DNA from: Marthasterias glacialis
Lineage: Eukaryota > Echinodermata > Asteroidea > Forcipulatida > Asteriidae
Reading direction: 5' to 3'
Assembly (NCBI GenBank): GCA_911728455.2
Contig: OU452229.1
Span: 17,302,754 to 17,366,753, forward strand
Length of the DNA stretch: 64,000 bases
The notes beneath the pieces were generated by a model, which searched no databases, was not told where the DNA came from, and worked only from the letters and a program-made list of their open reading frames with translations. The translations under genes were made by a program, and so were the position numbers. Shown piece after piece: positions 23,087 to 32,500 of the stretch. Numbering within the stretch: the stretch's first letter is position 1; the number at the start of each line of letters is the position of its first letter.

Positions 23087-23680
23087 AAGTTGTCACATAA
23101 ATCCTAACTCCATGCACAAAACAACAACACAGTAACTCTTCACTCAGTTTCAACTTCAACATCCATGGTTTCAACACGAAACAGGTCTAGTCTACTCTAA
23201 TTTACTTTTTAATAATAAAATAATGGCCTAAATTCATCATTAAATGCCCAAATAAACAACACAATGTTCCACAACTGTTGCTGAATATTATTATGCTCGT
23301 CATTTGACCTCACTTAAACCATGTGCATGTCTAAACTAGACCACAATCATAAAAAGTGACAGGCTTAGTGAAAGTTATATAAGTTTAAATATTCGAGAGT
23401 GGAAAGCCGGAACTTTGACGTGTAATCAGAGCTAGTTATACTATAGTTCATTCACTAAGCTTAGCCAAGCAACCCAAAGAGCGTACCACCAATTACCATC
23501 CCTCCTCGGCCTCGACACTACATCCGAGAAGTTTTCCGAGCATGTCATCTGCCCCACCAACAAACCTAACCGTCCACGGGACTAAACTCCTAAGAAACCC
23601 TATAAAACAAAAACAAAAATGTCACAAATTTACAGCTATTATAGTTTCAGGGGCAAAATAACGTAACAAATTCGGCTTAC

Positions 23681-23760
23681 CGGAATACAAATTCGTACGG
23701 GAAAGTCCTCTCCCTTGCGCTTCGGATTTGTGATGGGTGACTCCCTGATTAATATTCAAA
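23681..23760 (-). other. TLN: Predicted untranslated first exon of talin
   Basis: Inferred. On the minus strand a stretch without repeats ends TTTGTATTCCG|GTAAGCC, a strong splice donor, directly downstream of promoter-like motifs. Coding exon 2 begins with an acceptor, so an upstream non-coding exon is required and this is the best candidate I found. The upper boundary (transcription start) is a guess. RNA could show a different or additional first exon. Confidence 0.5.
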
Positions 23761-23790
23761 ATGGCGGACTTTAAATTTGACGTCATGATT
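23755..23790 (-). promoter_or_regulatory. TLN: Candidate talin promoter: CRE palindrome and YY1-type site
   Basis: A perfect TGACGTCA palindrome sits at 23778-23785, and AAATGGCGG (YY1/CCAT-type core, reverse complement CCGCCATTT) at 23759-23767. Both lie just upstream of the predicted non-coding exon. Such motifs are typical of TATA-less housekeeping promoters. The assignment is inference from motif and position. Confidence 0.4.
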
Positions 23791-24550
23791 CAACCATTGC
23801 TTCAAAAAGGGGTTGATTTTACAGAGAGGGGAAAATGTTGTTAAATGTATACCGCCCTCTTGCGATAATTTTTAATATAATTTTTTTGAAGGTATTTGGG
23901 TCCCTCCTCGACTCGGCAACCAAAACTAGATCAGTGGATGCGAGCGAATTTTATTTATTTAAAGGTACCCCATACAGCCAACCTGTTAATTTGCACCCAC
24001 ATAATAAAAGACAGTATCACATTTTTAAGAAAAAAAACACAGTTTATTTGTTCAGGAATTATGTGCACATATATAATTTTAAATTAATTTGGCAAATCGT
24101 AAAAAGTGGATGGAGTGAGCCACTTTTCTTGCACGAGAAGTCAGAAATATGTCTCAGTACAACTTTTACTAGTAAAGTAAATTAGAGGTACAGGTAGTGA
24201 TGAAGTGAGGTGGTGGTGGGATGTCCGACGAAAGAGAGTTAAATGAGGGTGGAGGAGACTTCAAGTGAATGGGGAAAGAGAGAAGCTAGGGTAGCCACCT
24301 CCATGGTGCAACATATAGTTTATTAGTGTCATTTAAAAAGTAGGGGCCCTAAATGGTTATCCACAAACAAAATATTTAAAATGTGCTGGTGTGGAAGGAG
24401 ATTCTGTCCAGCAGGAGATTCTATCCGGGCATACGGCGAATTGTGTACTAACTCCTTCTGATAGCGCCCTCTTTTGAGTAAACTCCCCCAGCCCACGTTA
24501 ATTTACCATATGGTGGACACATTACCCTACACAGAATACCCTATGACACC

Positions 24551-24655
24551 GGATATACACATGCACATGTACATGTGCATGTACATGTACTGTCCATGTA
24601 CATGTACATACATGTGCACAATCTTGTAGTAATGTACATGTACATGTACATACAA
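24551..24655. repeat. TGTACA/ACATGT simple repeat
   Basis: Alternating GTACAT and GCACAT hexamers, highly self-complementary, of the type common in echinoderm DNA. Falls near the predicted end of PDSS1 transcripts. Confidence 0.85.
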
Positions 24656-24732
24656 TTATATGTCCTTTTAGGGTATCTGTATTACAATCACACATAAAAC
24701 AAATACACATGAAAAAAAGTTCATCAATGCAG

Positions 24733-24738
24733 TTTATT
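24733..24738 (-). terminator. PDSS1: Candidate PDSS1 polyadenylation signal
   Basis: This is the first canonical AATAAA I noticed on the minus strand below the stop codon, giving a 3'UTR of about 1.6 kb (26369 to about 24715). That UTR would contain the palindromic elements at 25851-25985, 25174-25297 and 24931-25057. It is inference; a variant hexamer nearer the stop is possible. Confidence 0.4.
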
Positions 24739-24930
24739 GTACTATTATCAAAATCATAATGAACAGATTTGATATAAAATATTTTACATATTTCTATATG
24801 GAAAAAATAATTAAAACACTGCTCTCATAAAATAGAAAAAACACATCTCTACCAGATTAACTTGTAAGAACTTTTGACACTTCACAATTCTACTATGTTT
24901 ACAAGGTTCTATCACACACTTTCACTAACT

Positions 24931-25057
24931 TAAGGGAGAAATGCAGAATTAAATGAGCGGTAACTCGAGGTTAAATCCCGGATCACCCCGGAAAACCTCA
25001 AAAAACCTTGAGGCCAACCTTGAGTTACCACCTCCTTCATTTTGCATTCATCCCTAA
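24931..25057. mobile_element. Palindromic element with GGTAACTCGAGGTT core
   Basis: AAGGGAGAAATGCAGAATTA and GAGCGGTAACTCGAGGTT face AACCTTGAGTTACCACCTCC and TTTTGCATTCATCCCT, arms of about 42 bp. Lies in the predicted PDSS1 3'UTR. Confidence 0.8.
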
Positions 25058-25173
25058 GGTAACAAGATGTTGTTTTTTTTATACATTGGTTGTTGAATGA
25101 ATACTTCCTTGTAAAGTACAGTTTAAATCTTTGCCTTGTAAAGGTCTTTTGAGGAATTTAGAAGGAGCATACA

Positions 25174-25297
25174 GGGTTCAATTTCATGGCTCTGCTCACC
25201 GCGACATTCTGCGCTTACAGCACCCTGTAAAGCACATTATTTTTGTGGGCCATAAATGCAGAATTCCTTGGTAAGCAGAGCCATGAAATCAGGCCCT
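25174..25297. mobile_element. Palindromic element P2, copy 1
   Basis: CAATTTCATGGCTCTGCTCA against GAGCAGAGCCATGAAATTG-like right end (GTAAGCAGAGCCATGAAATC). The interior has CTGCGCTTACAGC. Same termini style as P1 but shorter and different inside. Confidence 0.75.
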
Positions 25298-25850
25298 GGT
25301 CAACTTGTCAATTCGTTTACGGTTGGTTCTATTCAGAATAATCAATAATCTGAAGAAATATTTACATGCTATCAAAAAACCTACAATAACTAATATTTAT
25401 GACTTTGCCTGAAAAACAAAACAGGGTTCTTCATTCAGTTGCTCCTTATTTACTGAGGGAAAGACAAGTTACATACTCAGTATTATCTTTGCAACTCACT
25501 GTCAGATTTAAATGAACTTACAGTTTCAGACCGCATAAAACCTGACAGTAAATATTTTTTTGTGACAACCCACATGATGGCCCTCAGGTTTGTTTTGTGA
25601 TTTTTTCCCCCACACAATCCTGATTAAAATTAAGAAAACTTAATTAAAATGTAATATTGAGAAAATGTTTAAGTTTTTCCTTCCAATAATTTCTTGCATT
25701 GAGGTAGATTCAAACAGGGATGGGAATCAAATTTCTGATGAGACAAAAAACTATGATGCCATTTTTATATTCCTTGACAAAACTAGCAGGATTACCAGCG
25801 TTATAAATCAAACACTGATGTTCTTTTCCCCAAGTCTTCTGTCTAAAACT

Positions 25851-25985
25851 ATAGAACGATCCATTATGCTTCGCCAACTGTGCAGGCATGCATGCCGTAT
25901 GCACAATGTGTTTTGTCGGACTTTGCACAATCACGTCTTTGATTGGTCAATACAGCAAGGGCGGGGCTTGATGGATCTGTCTAAT
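25851..25985. mobile_element. Inverted-repeat element (ATAGACCGATCC), copy 1
   Basis: Collinear with 52193-52327, sharing TGATTGGTCAATACAGCAAG and GGGCGGGG. Termini slightly decayed (ATAGAACGATCCATTA). Confidence 0.75.
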
Positions 25986-26369
25986 ACGTGAATGTCAAGC
26001 AATGTTTGTCCAGGATTGTAGAGCTTAGAGATTTTACAATAATAATTTTAGTTTTTGCCATACAGCGATGCTTTATAAAACACTGCATTCTTATTACCGA
26101 ATATTCAGTACATCACAATGGTGCACAAACTTAAATGTATAAAATTACACCATGTCGTAAAATCAGTGTAAAAATGATTCTTGATTTTGTTATATTGTCT
26201 TGTCTTGCACGAACCCATTTCATTTTGACGGCATTTTGTTGTTGTTGTAGATCAGGGATAGTAATGGCAAAATACAACAATTGTGCAGTTTTCAAGACCC
26301 GTGTCGTGTAAAGGCTATTTTCAGAGATGCAACATTCTTGCACTTACACAAATATTTATGTTCATGACT

Positions 26370-26510
26370 TTACTTTATCCTTGTAATAACTCGCTGTGCA
26401 AGTTCTATAAGAGCTTGCCTCTCTGGACTGGGGTGTAATTTAGTGATCTGCTTCTGGGCTTCCAAGCTGTGCTGGTTAGCAATGAGTCTTGTCTGCTCGA
26501 TGCCTTCAGT
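26370..26510 (-). CDS. PDSS1: PDSS1 exon 10: C-terminus and stop
   Basis: It starts TEGIEQTRLIANQHSLEAQK, includes LHPSPERQALIELAQRV, and ends with TAA at 26372-26370. The PSPER motif near the end is characteristic of the family. Confidence 0.95.
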   Translation of the reverse strand, partial: TEGIEQTRLIANQHSLEAQKQITKLHPSPERQALIELAQRVITRIK

Positions 26511-29500
26511 CTGAAAATAACAACAAGGATACCATGACATTAAGACATGTTTCCTGACTTCACGTCTTACCAACAGAGTCCTGTTGGTTATTGTGGGACG
26601 TAATTCCACTGTAAGCCACGCCCACTTCACTCAAACTGGCTCCAACTGATGCAAAAAAAAACACAAAAAACAGCATCTATTCTAATATGAGTAATATAAT
26701 ACACAGACATGCAACTTTGTAATTGCAAAAAAAATATTTAAAAAATGGCCCAGCACAGAAAACTTTGTACAGAGTTTTCTATAATTCTGTTTTATTTGGA
26801 AAAAAAGAGAGGAAATCGTTTGATCAACTGAAAAGTTGCATGCCGGAATATAATAACTGCATCAAAAAGTCACCTTGGCAACAGCTTCTCTTGCTTTCTG
26901 TACATCACCAGGCTCACTAAATCGTCTCATGATCATAGCATCCAACTCTGGGAACTGCATAACAGAAAATAGAAATCTTTATAAGACAACTTCCTTTTTG
27001 GAACAGTCAAGCTTGTTATTTCTTGGTTTCAACTCATTATAAATGATATATTCACCACAAATAAGAAGTAGATCTGAAGTAAGTATTAATAAAAGTGTTG
27101 TAAAGGCAGCATTTTAGCTTGAAAATAGTCATAATTAATACATTCACTCAAAAAAACAACAACAAATGTTTGTACAATTTGTAATAGAAAGTCAGCAGGA
27201 GACACAACTGCTGTACTACCCCCTCCCCCCTCCAACCCTTCCTTCATCCTAACTACATCTTCTTTCCCAATCATCTACACCAAACTCCTATTGGTAGTCA
27301 TGCCAGGGTGAGTCATTGGAAAATAACAGCCCATTTTTTTCACCTGGCAGGTAAAAAGTCTGAATTCAGGTAAAAAGTCTGAATTCGGATAAAATTCTGA
27401 ACGTTCTCATCCCTGTAGTACCTTCTCCGCTGCAAACAGCACCGGCCCTGTCGCCAGGCCCAGCTTCAGGTCAGCAGACGTTGGTTTGCCCATCGTGGCG
27501 TCACTGGAAACAAAGTCTAATACATCATCAATCAGCTGAAACGCCATGCCTATATTACGGCCGTACTCGTAGGCTATCTGACACACCTCATCACTGCAGC
27601 CGCCCAGAATTGCTACCTGGTAAGACGGGGGATACAAAAAAAAAAAAATGTGATCTGACGGCCCAATTTCAGAGAGCTGCTTTAGCAGAAAACATTGCTT
27701 AATGGCTCTTTGCTTAGCAAAAATAAGCAGGATACCAGTCACAGATGGGACATATGACAGGGTATTTTGGATGGTAACCTTATTCTGGTAATCATATTTT
27801 TGTTGTGCTTCGATATTTTTATTGTTTAAGAAGCTTTATAAAGTTGGACTCTGTGTTTTGAATGTTGGTAAGAAAGGATAACCTTAACGAGAACGATAGC
27901 CTAGAAAACTAACAAAGCTGTTACAATGATGATAATACACCATCCGTAAATAAGACATGTTAAGATTACAGTTCATTACAGTAGAAAAGCGCATATCGGT
28001 TGAAAACAACAAGAAAACCTCTGTTTCACACGCTCACTGAGCGATTTAATACATGGTGTCATCACAAACCTCATCCATCATGCAAACTTTCAGATCTTTC
28101 TTAAGACTACAGTTGTTGGGAGAGTAAATTCTTTCGAACTTCAAACCACGTAGTTTATAATTTGTTTTTAAATAACCTGCTGTTTACAACAACTGAAATG
28201 TTCTTTCTAACATTGGAATACGTCTTTTTAACAAAATGGGTACCAATCACAAAATGGGTACCCAACTCTACAGTGCATTATTTATTTCTTACCGCTTGAC
28301 AGCTGTAAGCCATGAGACTCGCTGTTTTCTTAAACGTCTTCTTGAGGTAATGGGCAAACCGCTCATTTTCATCCTCCTTGGACCCCAGTTGCATAAATTC
28401 CCCTAAATAACAAGAAAAGAAAAAGCAAATATATTATCTGATATTATCAGTCAAAAACTACCCTGAATTCCAAATGACAGTTTTTTCTAAGTATTATGCT
28501 TTGAAACCTCGCAACTGGTTTAATAAAGAAACTTCCTGAGAGAAAAAGCCATTTATGAGTAAGATTTGAATAATGTCAATGACTTGCTTTAGTCACAAGT
28601 GACGGCTTAAGTTTGAATTCCTCAGTCTACAGACAGTTGCCATGTCGCATGGTTCTGGGCAAGCTTTTTGCGTAGTTACGTAACAGACAGCGAACACCCA
28701 TACGCAATTCTTCAATTCTGAATGAATATGTACTGTTATTATGTCGCCCTCAGGCAGGATATCTTACGGCGACTCCAGTCTCCTCAATCCTCTAGATTGC
28801 GAACACACAATTCTAAATAATTATGTATACGAGCTCCTGAGTTTTAGGCCTTTTCACACCCAAAGGAGAGGCTTCCTTACATACATTGCTTTAGTAAGTA
28901 AATGTATTTGGCAGTTGGCAGCTATGGCAACACTATCTTTAGTCTGGGTAATCCAATTTGAGCATTCACTTGTGACTAACCAAGTCATTGTTATCTTCTT
29001 TGCAAAGATGAGCTTTTCCATTTTGTCCCTATGCATACTCACACAAAAATTAATAACTCAGTTTGGGTAAACTAGGCTGCCTCTAAAAGTGGTCTGCAAA
29101 CACATACCAAATTCAGTGCCATAACATTGTATATTATACCGATATATATCATTAAATCCCCAATTGGTACAGAAGTAATGATAAGACCCACCTCTAACGA
29201 GATCTTCTATGACTTGAGAAAGAATTAAAACAACTTCTTCGTTTCCTATTCTTGCTAAAACCTGAGATGAAACCGATAGAACAAAGTCTCCAGCTAAAAT
29301 AGCCTGTAACGGGAAGATGAAAAACATGATTAAAAAATAATAATGATTGTTTTAAAGAAGTAATGATGCAGTACCAAGGAAAACCAGGGGTAAAATGTAG
29401 CAAAAACTAAGATAGGTCAGCTGGTGAATTAAAATACCAGAAAACTGATTTGATCTTAAAAATCAAACGGAAGTAAAAACAATGTACCCTAGTAATTCCT

Positions 29501-32500
29501 TACCCTTACCCTCCCAAATCCTTCTGGATCCTCTTTTGCCAAAATGAAGGATTCAGAAGAACTGCGGGCTGCAGGCCCAGATAAGAAATTGCTAATATCA
29601 CTAATTCAGGCATTCAAATCTTATCCAAGTGCAAACATGTTGGTGTGAAGTGACATATGAGAGGACGGTATTGGAGGTTTGAGGTCACATGTGGGCAGAA
29701 AGGCCAAGGCAGTAAGGGTTACTCAACAATCGGAGTACATACACACAAGTGGAGGAAGGGGGAGGGGGGGACCTCAGCACAATATTTCCTTGGTTCAGAT
29801 GCTTAGAAATAATTCTCAGCACAATCCTACTGTGGATATATACCCAAACTCTCAAAAGCAACTAGTATACAACTCAAGTTTGTTGTACCTTTCTCTGTCC
29901 CCACATTTCGTTGATTGCGGTTTTGTTCCTTCTGGTGTCTGCATTATCAATGACATCATCGTGCATTAGACTCGCTGTGTGAATCATCTCTGCTATCATT
30001 GCTATCCGTCTTTGAGTATCGACCAGTTTACTGAGCAAGACAAAATAGTCAAAATAAATTCAGATATTCAGAGGAAACAGAGGATCCTTCCCCACTCTAA
30101 CAAATTCCAACACCATATGGGTAACTCAACACCCAAACTGTGGTACTCTGAATATGGTGGTATGCCTGAACCCATGTAAAACATAATCAGTCTACTCATG
30201 AGTAACCAGTCCAACAAATTCCAACAAAACCTGCTGTTCGAGTTTGATGGAATAGGGTTAAAGGGTGTACATTGGTATAATTGAACAAATAAATGTTTAG
30301 ATTTGCACATAACTTAACATGGTATAAAGGTGGTCATGGTTGTAAAACTTCCCTGGAACTATTTTTGCCTGAAATTATTGGTTTTGAGAACAGAGTAAAA
30401 CAATTGATCTCTTGATCTTGCGACACCAAACTTTGATGTTCTAAAACAGTGAACACATATCAGGTTTATTTTTTCACTGTTTTCTTGTGCCTCCAATGAC
30501 CGATTGAGCCTAATTTTTCACAGGTTTGTTTTCATGCATACGTTGGGTCTCATAAACTGGGGATACTGGTCTTTGAGAAGTACCAATATTGTCCATGTGC
30601 TTTAAGACTAATTTAAACAAAATTAGTTCCCTGCTCTTGCACTTCAGTTTTATCTGACAATACAGGTTTTTTGTGAAATATTCTAATGAATATCTGACAG
30701 GTTCTTGCATCTACTCATCTCGTGTTGTGAGTGTTAGTTGCCTCAGTGAAGTATCCAGTCCAGTACATTTCAAGGGGCACCAAGGCAATGACCAAGGGCA
30801 TGGAGGCAATCGCCTAAGTTGCCTCAGTGAAGTTTCAGGCCTGATGTTCCAGTAGGCCAATCTCCTCATGGAGATGGCCTTGCCCTTAAAGCCCCAGCTC
30901 AACATTGGTAAACTGACTGTGAATGCTTCCATTCTTTGCACAAATCAAGATATATGTAATAAAACCAATTTGTGAAAATGTCAGCTCATTTCGTTGTTTC
31001 GTTTGCGAGAAAACGGTAAAAATGCATTAAGCATTTTTGTATGCATTCCTATAGGCAGAGTTTTTGTCTCACTGAGACAAAAACTAATTTTGGATCTTAT
31101 TTCATTTATTGTTAAAAAAAAGATAACACTTTAGGGAGAAATGTTTCAAGGAAAGTTTTCTACCATCATTATCTTTATACCATGTGATGTATATATAAAC
31201 CTGTGAACATTTATGTTTTTCTTCTTACCAATGTTGAGCTGGGGCTTAAAAATTAACTAAAACGTATGAAGCCTGGAACAATTCAAGGGGCACCAAGCCA
31301 ATGACCAAGGGCATGGAGGCAATCGCCTCAATTGCATCCAAGTATCAGGCCAGAGGGTCAGACAGTGGGAGGGTTAATAGTAGGCTGAATTTAAAGTCTA
31401 GGGGATGTTAATACTTACTTATTAGCACCATGAGTATGAGTATTGCATGCACCTGCAGCGAGTAAAACTATCATGGGTCTAAAAGCTTTTCCTTTCCCAT
31501 CAAAATAGTACTGTGCCACCTCCTGTAAAGATCTCTCGTCTGTTATTAATTCCTGTAAAATAAAAAATGACTTGCTTTGAACAGAGACAAGGTATTCTCA
31601 GCAGCTTGATTCTATACTCAGTGAACAATTTCCCTTGTAAAGCGTAGCAAAACGTGAACCAAGTTGTATCTGCTACTAATAAACAAATTATCAGTTGCTA
31701 CTCATATCATTCAGCGTGCATAAAACATGTTCAGTCTTAATATTTTGCCATGTGAATGACGTACGACTTATGATCATTTAAAAATGGTACAACCACCTTC
31801 AGTCAGCTTTCTAAAAAACTGTTTATTACGAATGTTTCTGTTTTGCTTCTTCCCTTTATAGCTTGATGTAATATCTTTATTACGACAAATTAATCATTGT
31901 TGTTAAAAATCATCTCATCTGAATTTACCTTACAGATATTTTCATGCAGGGCGGTTATGTCATCTTGTGTGAGTTTCTCCGGACTACTCACTTCTTCAGG
32001 AAACAAATGTGAATTTGTTGAGTAACAGGGACCCAGGTTCCTTGACAGAGTAAGACAAATTCAACTTATTATCCATCAATGAAATGAAGTAACTTTTAAA
32101 ATGGTTGCTATTATTGTAACTTACTGCTGTGGTGAGGGACCACAGGGTGGGTTTGAACATGCTGGGTTTGTGATATATTAATTAGTAGGGTGCCTAATTA
32201 TTTTCAAATTCACAATTCTCTTAATCATACCTGGGTAAAAAGAAAAAATTGTAATAAGAAATGAAAAAGTTTCAGTTGGATGAGGACATTTTCCACATAC
32301 ATAAATTTACTGATTTATCCACACTAACATTAACTAAATAAAAAACAAGTTAAACATCTGTAGTAACTCACCTCAGACTTCCTTTAAGTTTATCTTTTAG
32401 TAATGAACCAAATACCTGTCAAAGAAAAGAAAAATCACAATTCTCGTCAATGGTTAGTTTTGTAAGAATTAAAGAAGGAACACTAATCCAGGGCTGTTGG

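Larger units (their letters stand above)
5686..23680. other. Talin intron 1 (about 18 kb), inferred
   Basis: No exon with coding support was seen. Several inverted-repeat elements are listed separately (7574-7895, 7945-8338, 12704-12898, 13029-13175, 16014-16188, 18258-18454, 22691-22862, 22959-23086), with local duplications at 12165-12544 and 14520-14942 and a SINE head at 20545-20630. Stretches 9600-12150, 14950-16000, 16200-17430, 18460-20540 and 20640-21700 show only AT-rich sequence with short homopolymers, including about 20 C residues at 21031-21050. A long unique stretch at 8940-9560 is a candidate regulatory element. Confidence 0.55.
23791..26369. other. Interval between talin promoter and PDSS1 stop codon
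   Basis: This interval probably consists of the PDSS1 3'UTR (upper part) and talin upstream sequence. It holds a TGTACA/ACATGT simple repeat (24551-24655) and three palindromic elements listed separately. 23800-24540 shows no recognisable gene. Confidence 0.5.
30031..31418. other. PDSS1 intron 4
   Basis: Contains a copy of the 262-405 repeat family (30101-30250) and two copies of the GGGCACCAAGGCAATGACC repeat (30765-30900 and 31285-31355). No other gene is seen. Confidence 0.65.

Noticed and set aside
25665-25991. 108-codon plus-strand frame
   Set aside because: Its second half is the 25851-25985 element and the first half has no recognisable family; probably chance.
27617-27742. Extension of PDSS1 exon 8 upstream as an open frame
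   Set aside because: The extra codons are intronic and come from a palindromic element; a good acceptor ends at 27617 and phase fits.
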